A stretch of 64,000 bases of DNA from an uncultured bacterium (GTDB lineage: Bacteria > Bacteroidota > Bacteroidia > Bacteroidales > Bacteroidaceae), in NCBI GenBank assembly GCA_905216025.1, contig CAJMSE010000015.1, forward strand, positions 1 to 64,000, in the 5' to 3' direction. The first letter of the stretch is position 1, and the number at the start of each line of letters is the position of its first letter. The notes under the pieces are model-generated. The model was given only the letters and a program-made list of their open reading frames with translations. It did not search any database and had not been told where the DNA came from. The translations under genes were made by a program, and so were the position numbers. Positions 34,757-42,741 of this stretch are shown here, one piece after another.

Positions 34757-35725
34757 ATGAGAATCATCTATCACAAAAGAATCATCAGCCTATTATCAAA
34801 AGCCGTGCTGTACTTAGGCTTTACTGCCGTATCTTGCAATAACAATCCGACAGGCAAACAACACGAGAACTATGAGCCGGACATGAATAAATACACTGAC
34901 AACAGTGGCATAAGTACCGGCGAAGACGGTACTTATGCTGCACAAAAAGCGACTAATCAGTGTACGGATTATAACGAAATCAGCGGCAGTAAGGATAGCC
35001 TAAGCGCAATAATGACAAGCATCGCTAATGGTAATAAGTACAAATTAGCCTCACTATGCCTTTTCCCTTTGGAACGCAAATACCCGCTTTACGACATTCA
35101 AAGCCCCGAACAACTTATCAAATACTTCGACATCATGTTTGATAATAAGTTCAGGGAAAGAATGAAAAGAGCAACAATCGACGATTGGTATTCTTGCGGT
35201 TGGCGAGGATATGGATTTGGAGAACGCCGCGGTACACAGAGCGAACTTAGCGTTTACGACATATTAACCGCCGTAAACTATTACTCTGACAGAGAGAAAC
35301 AAATGCTCGGAGCATTGCAACAAGAAGAGATTAAAAGCTTGCATAGGTCATTACAAGCAGAAAAATGGGTCCCTTATGCTTGTCTGCTCGATGTAACAGA
35401 CAACAGTATCATCCGTATTGACGTTAAAGAAGACTATAGCTACGAGTATCACAGCACCACCACTTCACGACTATTAAAATACAAGAAAGGTGGTAAAGCA
35501 TCAGACATACCCGATAAGATTATGTTCGGCACAATCACAACAGACGGTTCTGCCAACGAGAGAGAATTCAACTACAAAGATAATTCTGGATTATCCATCT
35601 CTTTCATGGACTTTGATGGAGGCAAAGATGAATATGGAAGGACGGAAATAGATATTGAAGAGAATGGTAACACAATAACGCACAAAATAAAAAAGACCTA
35701 TTGGCGCGATGTTATGAAACAATGA
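34757..35725 (+). CDS. Hypothetical lipoprotein
   Basis: 322 residues with a lipoprotein signal: basic start, hydrophobic core, and a lipobox-like FTAVSC at about residues 22-27. A low-complexity stretch follows, then a globular part with YKLASLCLFPLERKYPLYDI, IDDWYSCGWRGYGFGE and a C-terminal beta-rich region (GTITTDGSANEREF, MDFDGGKDEYGRTEIDI). No family recognised. Second gene of an AT-rich operon. Confidence 0.7.
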   Translation: MRIIYHKRIISLLSKAVLYLGFTAVSCNNNPTGKQHENYEPDMNKYTDNSGISTGEDGTYAAQKATNQCTDYNEISGSKDSLSAIMTSIANGNKYKLASLCLFPLERKYPLYDIQSPEQLIKYFDIMFDNKFRERMKRATIDDWYSCGWRGYGFGERRGTQSELSVYDILTAVNYYSDREKQMLGALQQEEIKSLHRSLQAEKWVPYACLLDVTDNSIIRIDVKEDYSYEYHSTTTSRLLKYKKGGKASDIPDKIMFGTITTDGSANEREFNYKDNSGLSISFMDFDGGKDEYGRTEIDIEENGNTITHKIKKTYWRDVMKQ

Positions 35726-35837
35726 TTTCCATATCGCAATCCGATGTTCTGATGTCAAAAGTCAAACAGCCGGCAAGAAATAACAGTTTATTAATAGAGT
35801 AATAAATCATCATTTCTACCCAATTTAGATGAAGATT

Positions 35838-35886
35838 TGCACTCAAACAGTGCAATTTCTTTCGTTTTTTGCACTCTTACAGTGCA
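35838..35886. promoter_or_regulatory. Twin palindromic operator
   Basis: Two sites of identical form, TGCACT-CAAAC-AGTGCA (35838-35854) and TGCACT-CTTAC-AGTGCA (35870-35886), have their starts 32 bp apart, three helical turns. The second lies just upstream of the TATCTTTG -7 box (35895-35902), where the -33 element should be. This is what a repressor dimer pair would bind. Confidence 0.65.
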
Positions 35887-35922
35887 TTTTTGAGTATCTT
35901 TGCAAAAAACAATAGAACAGGA

Positions 35923-36414
35923 ATGAAAAACTTTTTATTATCATTAACAATACTTGTATCTGTAAATTTGTCGTGCTTTGCACAAAAAGAACAAGTTACT
36001 ATTAAAGCCGGTACAATCGTTCCATTAGAAGCTATCAAAGAAGTCAGAGGAGCAAAAGCGCATGAAGGAGAGCCTGTAGACTTTCAAGTTACAAGAGATA
36101 TTATCGTTGATGGTAGAATTGCCATACCCGCCGGTTCATTAGCTAAAGGCGTTGTATATGAAGCGAAGCGGTCGACATGCTTTGGAACAAGAGGCCGTCT
36201 TGGAATAAAGATACGCAATTTAATCACTCCTAATGGCGACGTTGTAAACTTTACATCATCTGATGTATACATAAAAGGAAACAATCGGACTCCTGTATCG
36301 GTTATCGTTTTCTGTTTAACTTGTCTTCCTTTCCCCTGTGGTGGCAAGGCAGTAATGAAAGTCGGATATGAGGTTGATGCGACAGTAGCATCTAATACTA
36401 CAATAACCATTTGA
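35923..36414 (+). CDS. Hypothetical secreted protein
   Basis: 163 residues from ATG 35923, with a signal peptide ending near SCFAQ. A beta-rich part follows: TIKAGTIVPLEAIKEVRGAK, VDFQVTRDIIVDGRIAIPAG and YEAKRSTCFGTRGRLGIKI, similar in style to periplasmic proteins that deal with durable surface or conjugative functions; no firm family. The hydrophobic tail region (VSVIVFCLTCLPFP) could associate with a membrane. The promoter box TATCTTTG is at 35895-35902, and two palindromic sites upstream suggest repression. Confidence 0.65.
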   Translation: MKNFLLSLTILVSVNLSCFAQKEQVTIKAGTIVPLEAIKEVRGAKAHEGEPVDFQVTRDIIVDGRIAIPAGSLAKGVVYEAKRSTCFGTRGRLGIKIRNLITPNGDVVNFTSSDVYIKGNNRTPVSVIVFCLTCLPFPCGGKAVMKVGYEVDATVASNTTITI

Positions 36415-36424
36415 TAATGAATAC

Positions 36425-36465
36425 AAAATAATGCAGGCGACATCACCCTGCCTGTATTATTTATT
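36425..36465 (+). terminator. Probable weak terminator
   Basis: GCAGG (36433-36437) pairs with CCTGC (36447-36451), and looser AT pairs extend the stem into a T-rich stretch (TGTATTATTTATT). Confidence 0.4.
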
Positions 36466-36534
36466 ATATAAAAACAAACACTAAATAAGCATTTTCACAA
36501 CGTCAATCCGGCATAACAGAATATCAGCCACCAA

Positions 36535-36693
36535 GTAGGGACTGAGTCTTGTCTTTGTCCGCAGCCCGCAAGGGCTAAGTCATGACCATCACTTTACTTA
36601 ATATTTATATACTCAAACTTTGTTTCTTAGCCCTTACGGGCTGCGGACAAATACAAGACGAGTGCTTGAGCGAAGCGAAAAATAGGTCCCTAC
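36535..36693. repeat. BIME/REP-like palindromic element, copy C
   Basis: Left arm 36535-36576 matches the arms of the copies at 12050 and 12585. The right arm (from 36629, AGCCCTTACGGGCTGCGGAC) is interrupted near its outer end by about 24 nt (GAGTGCTTGAGCGAAGCG...) before GGTCCCTAC. The core differs from the other two copies. It sits behind the dinB stop. Confidence 0.8.
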
Positions 36694-36728
36694 ACAGCGC
36701 GTGAATACATACCGGCAGGGGCTTGTTT

Positions 36729-37838
36729 CTATATTGAATCCCACTCCTCAAACTCCAGATACCCCTCCACCCACTCGTCGCGGTGCATGTCGGCTTCGAG
36801 CGACGGGTTTGACACGGAGAGGCCGATGAGCCTTATCGGGCGGGCTGCCGAATAGTCGACCTCGCGCAACAGGCGCTTGGCCACGGGTAGAATGTCGTCT
36901 TTCGAGGTGAGGATGCGGCTCTGTGTTATGCTCCGCGTTATCTGAGTGAAGTCTGAATACTTCACTTTCAGTGTCAAAGTGCGCCCATCGAAGCGGTCTT
37001 TCTCAATGCGGCGGACGAGTTCGAGCACCGTGTGGTACAGTTCTATAAGCACTGCCGAGCGCGCGGATATATCCTCGGCAAAGGTCTGTTCGCAGCCCAC
37101 CGACTTGCGTACATACTCCGTCTCGACGGGCCTCAGGTCTATGCCGCGGGCAAAATCATAATATATGCGCCCCATCTTGCCGAACACTTCGGTAAGGTGG
37201 CGCAGCGAACAGCGGCGCAGGTCGGCACCGGTGAAGATGCCGATATAGTGCATCCGCTCTGCCGTGCGCGGCCCGACACCCCAGAAATCCTCTATCTTCA
37301 GTCCCGAGATGAAGTCGAGCGCACGGTCGGGATGAATGACGGTGAGCCCGTCCGGCTTTCTTACCTCCGACGCAATCTTTGCCAGAAACTTGTTGTACGA
37401 CACTCCCGCCGAAGCCGTCAGATGCAGCTCCGAGCGTATCCGCTGCCTTATCTCCCGCGCGATGTCGACGGCAAGGGGCATGCCGCGCTTGTTTTCAGTA
37501 ACGTCGAGGAAAGCCTCGTCTATCGAGAGCGGCTCGATGATGTCGGTATAGTCGGCGAAGATGGCATGCACCGCCTCCGACACGGCCTTATACCGGGCAT
37601 GGCTGCCATGCACAACTATCAGCTGCGGGCACAGCCGCTTAGCCTTCGACATGGGCATTGCCGAGCGCACGCCGAACCGCCGGGCCTCATAGCTCGCCGT
37701 AGACACTACGCCGCGCGGACCGTCGTGCCCCACGGCCACCGGCAGTCCGCGCAACTCGGGATGGTCGCGCTGCTCCACGGAGGCGAAAAACGCATCCATG
37801 TCCACATGTATTATCTTCCGCCCGACAGGGTTCTCCAT
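36729..37838 (-). CDS. dinB: DNA polymerase IV (Y-family)
   Basis: 369 residues. It shows the Y-family palm motifs HVDMDAFFASVEQRD and LSIDEAFLDVT, the steric-gate region near the first, the helix-hairpin-helix VGPRTAERMHYIGI, and a little-finger domain at the C-terminus. It performs translesion synthesis and is error-prone. The start codon lies 11 nt behind rmuC, making it the last of a four-gene minus-strand operon with DNA-maintenance members. Length normal. Confidence 0.96.
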   Translation of the reverse strand: MENPVGRKIIHVDMDAFFASVEQRDHPELRGLPVAVGHDGPRGVVSTASYEARRFGVRSAMPMSKAKRLCPQLIVVHGSHARYKAVSEAVHAIFADYTDIIEPLSIDEAFLDVTENKRGMPLAVDIAREIRQRIRSELHLTASAGVSYNKFLAKIASEVRKPDGLTVIHPDRALDFISGLKIEDFWGVGPRTAERMHYIGIFTGADLRRCSLRHLTEVFGKMGRIYYDFARGIDLRPVETEYVRKSVGCEQTFAEDISARSAVLIELYHTVLELVRRIEKDRFDGRTLTLKVKYSDFTQITRSITQSRILTSKDDILPVAKRLLREVDYSAARPIRLIGLSVSNPSLEADMHRDEWVEGYLEFEEWDSI

Positions 37839-37849
37839 TACTCAAAAGC

Positions 37850-39220
37850 TTATTTTTCTATGCCCGCGATGTCGTCTTCGGGCTTGGGTATGCGGCGGTT
37901 GGGGTTCTCCTTGGCACCGAGGTCTACGAGTTCGCGGCCCTTCTTCACCACGCTCTGCGCACCGGTTATCAGCTTGTTGTTTGCAAAGTCATAGTCTTTC
38001 TGCGCCTTCGCGAGCGTGTCGCCCAGCGTGTTGTAGCGCCGTATGAAGTCACCGAGGCGGTCTATCAGTTGCTCGGCGATGCCAAAGACCTTCTCCTGAT
38101 TCTCCGCCTGCTGGTTCTGCACCCATGCGATGTGTATCATGTGGAGTATTCCGAGCAGGTTCTGTTCGCCCGTGATGAACACCTTTCGCTCGAAAGCCTC
38201 GCGCCAGAGCGTCGGGTCGTTGGCCAAAGCGAGCTGCAGCGACGACTCGAACGGCACGAACATGATGACGAAGTCGACGGCCTCGCGCGGTGCCTTGACA
38301 TACCGGCTGTAGTCCTTTCGCGCCAGTTCGGTGACGTGGCTGCGCACACTCTTTATGTGATCCTGCAGGTGGCGGTCCTTCTCCTCGGGCGTCTCGGCGT
38401 TCACATAGCGCTGATATGCCGTGAGGGAGACCTTCGAGTCGATGATGGCGTCCTGCCCCTGGGGATAGTGCAGTATGACGTCGGGCTGCATCTCACGTCC
38501 CGTGTCGTCGTTCTTCAGCGCCCGTCCGGTCTCGTCGCGCAGCCGCGCCTGCACCTCATAGTGTATGCCCTCGGTCAGTCCCTGCGAGGCGAGCAGGTCG
38601 CCGAGAATTATCTCGCCCATGTTTCCGGCCGCCTTGTTGTCGCGCCGGAGCACGTTGGCCAGCGACTCGGCCTTCTCCCCTATCTCGCGGTTGCTCTCCA
38701 TCATCAGCCTTATCTGCTCGCGGAACGATGCCGAGTGCTGCGCCGAGTCCTTCATATTGTCGGTGATGGCCTTGCGCATGTCGCTGATGGCGTCCTTTAG
38801 AGGTTGTGTGATGTGGCCTATGTTCTCGCTGTTCTGCTCTTTCAGCTTGCGCGCGTTCTGCTCCATGATGGCCGTGGCAGCGTTGGCCAGCTGCTCGCGT
38901 GCCGTGCGCAGCTGTTCGGCAAACTGTTCCTGCCTCACCTTGGCCTCTTCTGCGGCGTGCTGCCGCAACAGTTCTATCTCTCGGGCAAGGGCCTCCGCCC
39001 TCGACGCGAGTGCCTTGTTCTCCGTTTCCAAAGCCTCGGAACGCTCAGAAAGTTGCTTCAACTGCCCGTTCCTTATTGCCAGTTCGGTGGCCGTGCGCTC
39101 CTGCTCTATCGTGCGGCCGGTAATCTCCCGCTCTTTCTCCGACACCCTTCCGCGCATCATCATGTATGTGGCAGCGATGCCTGCGGCCATTGCCACCAAT
39201 GCTATCAGTACTGTTATCAT
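37850..39220 (-). CDS. rmuC: DNA recombination protein RmuC
   Basis: 456 residues. One membrane helix at the N-terminus (about 1-20), a long coiled coil (about 25-190), then the nuclease-like RmuC domain: NMGEIILGDLLASQGL, DVILHYPQGQDAIIDSKVSL, FVPFESSLQLALANDP. The domain has the restriction-endonuclease-like core with the D...DSK motif. RmuC limits inversion between short inverted repeats in E. coli, which is of interest in this palindrome-rich window. Operon member with dinB. Confidence 0.93.
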   Translation of the reverse strand: MITVLIALVAMAAGIAATYMMMRGRVSEKEREITGRTIEQERTATELAIRNGQLKQLSERSEALETENKALASRAEALAREIELLRQHAAEEAKVRQEQFAEQLRTAREQLANAATAIMEQNARKLKEQNSENIGHITQPLKDAISDMRKAITDNMKDSAQHSASFREQIRLMMESNREIGEKAESLANVLRRDNKAAGNMGEIILGDLLASQGLTEGIHYEVQARLRDETGRALKNDDTGREMQPDVILHYPQGQDAIIDSKVSLTAYQRYVNAETPEEKDRHLQDHIKSVRSHVTELARKDYSRYVKAPREAVDFVIMFVPFESSLQLALANDPTLWREAFERKVFITGEQNLLGILHMIHIAWVQNQQAENQEKVFGIAEQLIDRLGDFIRRYNTLGDTLAKAQKDYDFANNKLITGAQSVVKKGRELVDLGAKENPNRRIPKPEDDIAGIEK

Positions 39221-39234
39221 TACCTTTAATTTAG

Positions 39235-39795
39235 TTATCTGTCTTTACACACGGTGCAGACGTATCCGGCATCCGCATTTATGGTTGTCTCGAAGCATGA
39301 GCGGCCAAGGTCTACCGCCTTCAAGTCGCACCTTATCCCCTCACCCGTCATCTTGAGATAGCTCTCTTTCATCGTCCAAAAACGCGTGAAAGCGATGTCC
39401 GGCCGTGCCGAAGCCATCACCACGTCAAGCTCCTCTCCACTGAGGACGCGCCTTGCAAGACTCTCATTAAATGTGCGTATCGCCTCCACGTCGACACCTA
39501 CCCGCTCCGTGCTTACCGCACAAGCCACCGCCGTGCGGCAATGACTGAGATTGAAAAATATATCCTCGTGTCCGATGATGAACGGCTTGCCGCCCGCGGC
39601 TATGCCCAGTTCCACGGCCTCGCCGATACCGTATTCGAGACTCAGGGCCTGCCTGAGAAGCATGTATGCCGCCGTTCCTGCGCGGCGGGCGCTCTCATTT
39701 TTATGCTCCATCACCATTGCACGGCGCGACGGCGGCATGGCAGCAAGAGCCTCTTCGAGATTGAATTCACCGATATTTTGAGTTATATATAGCAT
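39235..39795 (-). CDS. 4'-phosphopantetheinyl transferase superfamily protein
   Basis: 186 residues from ATG 39795. The magnesium site GVDVEAI and the catalytic FWTMKESYLKMTGEG are present, with the preceding FNLSHCRTAVACAVS typical of the Sfp type. The enzyme transfers phosphopantetheine from CoA to a carrier protein such as ACP. Its length is short for Sfp (about 225) but normal for the Bacteroidota form. A TTG at 39801 is an alternative start. It lies between the RecD-like gene and rmuC with 13-14 nt gaps. Confidence 0.88.
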   Translation of the reverse strand: MLYITQNIGEFNLEEALAAMPPSRRAMVMEHKNESARRAGTAAYMLLRQALSLEYGIGEAVELGIAAGGKPFIIGHEDIFFNLSHCRTAVACAVSTERVGVDVEAIRTFNESLARRVLSGEELDVVMASARPDIAFTRFWTMKESYLKMTGEGIRCDLKAVDLGRSCFETTINADAGYVCTVCKDR

Positions 39796-39808
39796 TATCA
39801 AGATGTTT

Positions 39809-41254
39809 TCAGTTTTCCGATACCGTCTGCGTCTTCGGCCAGTTGACGAGAAAGAGCTTCTCCGTGGCGCGCGTGAAGGCGGTGTAGAGCCAGTGTATAT
39901 AGTCGGGAGTGAGCATGTCGTCTGTCATGTAACCCTGATCGAGGTATATGTGCGCCCACTGTCCGCCCTGCGCCTTATGGCACGTCACTGCGTATGCGTA
40001 TTTAATCTGCAACGCATTGTAGTACCTGTCTTCCTTCATCGCCTTCAGCCGGTCGGCCTTCCGCGGTATGTCGGCATAGTCTTCGGCCACGGCGGCATAC
40101 AGATGCTCGCTCTGCTCGCGCGTGAGCGCTGGCGCCTCACTGGCCAGCGTGTCGAGAATCACGGTGTCCGTTAGTTCGTAGTCGTCGTAGTCGGGGAACT
40201 GCAGGGTAACCTCCGCGAAGCGGAAACCGTGCATCTCATGGACATTACGCACGCGGTAGACCCGGGCACGGTCGCCGTTGGCAATATAATTAAATGAAGA
40301 ATGAAGAGTGAAGAATGAAGAATCTTCATTTAAATTGAGGTATTTGTTCTTCACAATCATCAGCATGTCGCCGGTGCTGAGTTCCTCTTCTCGGCCGAGC
40401 ACCATGGCGCGGATTCCGCGGTTATAGATGTTGGCGCGCTTGTTGCTCCGCGTGATGACCATCGTCTCGTCCTGCCCCACACTGCTGTAGCTCGTCGCCA
40501 GCGACTCTATCAGTTCGTCGCCAGGCACCACGTGTATGTCGGCAAAGCCGTGCAGGCGGATAAGTGGCAGGCGGGTAAGCTCGTCGCGGGTTATCATCGA
40601 GCGTATCACGGTGGCATTATACAGTATGCCCGACTCTCCGGCCTGACGCAATACCTCGGTGAGGTCGGTCTCATAGACGTCGAGTCCGTAGCACCGCAGC
40701 ACGTCCGCCTGCAGCGCCGGACTCTCCTCCTCGCCCACTGGAGGCAGCTGCGCGCTGTCGCCGATGAGCATCATGCGGCAGTTTCGCCCGCTGTATACAT
40801 ACTCTATCATGTCGTCGAGCAGGCGGCCGCTGCCGAACACCGTGGAGGCGGCTCCGCCGTTGGCCACCATCGAGGCCTCGTCGACGATGAAGAGCGTGTC
40901 GGCCGACAGGTTCACGCCCACGTTGAAGGCCGACAGGTCTCCCGCCGTGCGCTGCCGGTAGATGCGGCGGTGGATGGTGAACGCCTGATGACCGGCATTC
41001 AGCGAGAACACCTTGGCCGCGCGCCCCGTGGGCGCCATCAGCACCATCTTCAGCCCGAGACCGGCAAGGGCGCGCACCATGGCTCCGGCGAGCGTCGTCT
41101 TTCCCGTGCCGGCCGACCCGCGCATTATCATCGCCACGCGGTCGCCGCGGTCGGTCATGAAGCGCGAGAACACGCCGATGGCCCGGGCCTGCTCCTCCGT
41201 CGGGGGCATGCCGAGCGCTGAGTGTATGCGGTATGTCAGTTCGTCGCCTATCAT
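39809..41254 (-). CDS. RecD-like superfamily 1 DNA helicase / AAA ATPase
   Basis: 481 residues. Walker A GSAGTGKTT (about 46-54), Walker B FIVDEASMV, motif III LIGDSAQLPPVG, and the C-terminal SF1 motif TCHKAQGGQW near the end followed by YTAFTRATEKL. This is the RecD2/TraA-type helicase core without the N-terminal RecD2 extension. An in-frame insert (residues about 308-321, NEDSSFFTLHSSFN) comes from an intergenic repeat. First gene of the operon; a minus-strand TAACTTTG box is at 41265-41272, giving a very short leader. Confidence 0.9.
   Translation of the reverse strand: MIGDELTYRIHSALGMPPTEEQARAIGVFSRFMTDRGDRVAMIMRGSAGTGKTTLAGAMVRALAGLGLKMVLMAPTGRAAKVFSLNAGHQAFTIHRRIYRQRTAGDLSAFNVGVNLSADTLFIVDEASMVANGGAASTVFGSGRLLDDMIEYVYSGRNCRMMLIGDSAQLPPVGEEESPALQADVLRCYGLDVYETDLTEVLRQAGESGILYNATVIRSMITRDELTRLPLIRLHGFADIHVVPGDELIESLATSYSSVGQDETMVITRSNKRANIYNRGIRAMVLGREEELSTGDMLMIVKNKYLNLNEDSSFFTLHSSFNYIANGDRARVYRVRNVHEMHGFRFAEVTLQFPDYDDYELTDTVILDTLASEAPALTREQSEHLYAAVAEDYADIPRKADRLKAMKEDRYYNALQIKYAYAVTCHKAQGGQWAHIYLDQGYMTDDMLTPDYIHWLYTAFTRATEKLFLVNWPKTQTVSEN
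40291..40332. repeat. GAAGAATGAAGAGTG repeat inserted in frame in the helicase gene
   Basis: A 42-bp purine-rich stretch made of GAAGAATGAAGAGTGAAGAA-type units, with AAATGAAGA at one end and TCTTCATTT at the other, so its ends form an inverted repeat. It adds exactly 14 codons to the host gene. Confidence 0.75.
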
Positions 41255-41554
41255 TTGTTTACGGCAAAGTTACTAATAATCGGCGGAACAGGAAACGATA
41301 ACACCGGTATTTCCAAATAATTTTAATCAAAATAATTATATTTTCAAATCAAAACTATTGTTAACAGAATAACAGCAAAGGGTTACTGTAAAGTAAAAAG
41401 GCCGCAACTAACACGACAATAAAAAAGTCAGAAAAGGAAGATTGCAGCCAACTGAGGTAATAAAATACAGCCAACTGAGGAAATAAAACACGGCCAACTG
41501 AGGTAATACGGTTTTTTTTTCACTATCTTTGCAGCGTAAATACATCATTATTAT
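41255..41554. other. AT-rich intergenic region
   Basis: It holds the minus-strand promoter at 41265-41272, an AT-rich middle without gene, the three 23-nt units at 41445-41511, a run of nine or ten T (41512-41520), and a plus-strand TATCTTTG box at 41524-41531 ahead of the ATPase relic. Confidence 0.6.
41445..41511 (+). repeat. Three tandem 23-nt units
   Basis: CAGCCAACTGAGGTAATAAA-type units at 41445-41467, 41468-41490 and 41491-41511 (the last shortened), differing by one to three bases, with no spacer. They end in a T-run 13 nt before the -7 box of the decayed gene. Confidence 0.85.
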
Positions 41555-41753
41555 ATGAAGAACTACAGGCAACGAATAGCTGACAAGATGCTGCAAAGAA
41601 GGCGTATCAACACTAAAAAAACTTGCCGCAAAGATTAATACCGACAAGATGAAACACCCGTCATTCCTCATGGTGCTGACAGCCGTAGGCAAATTTGCCT
41701 ATCGCAGGGCAGACGGCGTTTATGTAGTACCCATAGGATGTCTCAGAGACTGA
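41555..41753 (+). pseudogene. Internally deleted AAA_14/DUF4143 ATPase gene
   Basis: From ATG 41555 frame 1 reads MKNYRQRIADKMLQRRR, the usual beginning of this ATPase family. In another frame, from about 41600, it reads EGVSTLKKLAAKINTDKM, then PSFLMVLTAVGKFAYRR and DGVYVVPIGCLRD with a stop at 41751, the usual end. About 350 middle residues, including the Walker motifs, are missing and the ends are joined out of frame. The promoter (41524-41531) is still present. The family assignment rests on both termini and is from memory of the family pattern. Confidence 0.7.
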
Positions 41754-41754
41754 C

Positions 41755-41789
41755 GATGGCGGCCGGCACACCAAATGCCGGCCGCCATC
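41755..41789. terminator. Perfect GC hairpin after the ATPase relic
   Basis: GATGGCGGCCGGCA (41755-41768) pairs exactly with TGCCGGCCGCCATC (41776-41789), a 14-bp stem with a 7-nt loop. There is no T-run, so termination is only possible. Confidence 0.6.
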
Positions 41790-41907
41790 CAAAAATCACC
41801 AACAAAACTTAAAAAAGCCGCTTCTTAACTTAAAATAAACTTTCGTTAACTTTAATAAGTCTTTCACAATCGCCGCTTGTCACGATTTTCCGTACATTTG
41901 CCGAGCT

Positions 41908-42390
41908 ATGAATGCCACGCTGAAAAGGACGGCCGCGATGACGGCGGCAATGCTGTGCTGCACGCTCTGCGCGGCACAGAGGCGGTATGTGGTAAGGGAT
42001 ATGGAGACGAAGACGCCCCTGCGCGGCATCACCGTAATCTTCAACGGCATCGACTCGTGCCGCACTGTGACGGACTATACAGGTACTTTCTCCGCGCCCG
42101 ACACCGCACGGACCTTCAAGCTGAAGCACCCGAAATACGAACAGCGCATGATGGAACGGCCGGAGATGACCGACACCGTGGAACTGCTGCCCAACATGAA
42201 CAAGCTGAACGAGGTCGTGATACGCGGCAAGAAGCGTAGCATATCGCCGGAGATTCTCAGTGGCGCGAAGATGGCCGCGATGACGGCGCCGCGACAGGCC
42301 GCCACGGTGAACTTCGACCTTATGGACTTGCTGACATACAAGAAGCGGAAGAAGACCAGAAAACGAATCAAGGCGATAGAAAACTACTAA
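41908..42390 (+). CDS. Small secreted protein with carboxypeptidase-regulatory-like fold
   Basis: 160 residues, signal peptide ending near residue 23 (CTLCAAQ). The middle (VVRDMETKTPLRGITVIFNG, TVTDYTGTFSAPDTARTFKL, HPKYEQRMM) follows the beta-sandwich pattern of carboxypeptidase-D regulatory-like domains that often head TonB receptors. A basic C-terminal tail (YKKRKKTRKRIKAIENY) is unusual for a periplasmic protein. A TACATTTG box is at 41893-41900, only 8 nt before the start. Function unknown. Confidence 0.7.
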   Translation: MNATLKRTAAMTAAMLCCTLCAAQRRYVVRDMETKTPLRGITVIFNGIDSCRTVTDYTGTFSAPDTARTFKLKHPKYEQRMMERPEMTDTVELLPNMNKLNEVVIRGKKRSISPEILSGAKMAAMTAPRQAATVNFDLMDLLTYKKRKKTRKRIKAIENY

Positions 42391-42420
42391 GCCGGAAGCA
42401 TGCCGCGCCGCTGCCGCTGG

Positions 42421-42650
42421 CGTCACCTGCCGCATGTCACGATGTCACCGGCTACAGATGACGATGCGACGAGGCCCTGATGACGATGTGACGAGGCCCT
42501 GGTGACGATGCGACGGGCTACCCGTGACGACACCGCGGATTGCCCGCCATGGCCGGCCGCCTGCTTCCAAACGCGTTTGTGCCAGCTACCAAAAGTGCTT
42601 TTGAGGGCTAAACAAAGTGCTTTTGAGAGCCGTCAAAAGCACAGCCGCAA
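42421..42650 (+). repeat. Dispersed GTGCTTTTGAGAGC repeat, copy 2
   Basis: Same order of parts as at 17378-17535: GTGACGATG-rich stretch, TTGCCCGCC, CCAAACGCGTTTG, then AAAAGTGCTTTTGAGGGCTA and AAAGTGCTTTTGAGAGCC. It lies behind the gene at 41908 and reads in the same direction as that gene. Confidence 0.65.
42457..42522 (+). repeat. Three tandem 22-nt units
   Basis: Units start at 42457, 42479 and 42501 with the form GATGACGATGCGACGAGGCC(CT); the first two differ at one base and the third diverges at its end. They form the first part of the dispersed repeat copy here. Confidence 0.8.
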
Positions 42651-42681
42651 ACCGTACATGCTCGAAAAGTCAGCCTTTTCC

Positions 42682-42712
42682 TTTGCCGTAAGCGGGATTT
42701 GAGCTATCTTTG
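42682..42712 (+). promoter_or_regulatory. Bacteroidota-type promoter of the rsmD operon
   Basis: TTTG at 42682-42685 and TATCTTTG at 42705-42712, 19-nt spacer. Confidence 0.75.
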
Positions 42713-42741
42713 CACATTGTAAGATACAGGACAGACCGCAG

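Noticed and set aside
41408..41692. 94-codon minus-strand frame
   Set aside because: It covers the 23-nt tandem repeats, the T-run and the ATPase relic, and its hydrophobic look comes from the AT-rich repeat.
41445..42522. Possible CRISPR arrays at the 22-23-nt repeats
   Set aside because: Units are directly adjacent without spacers, and no cas genes are present.
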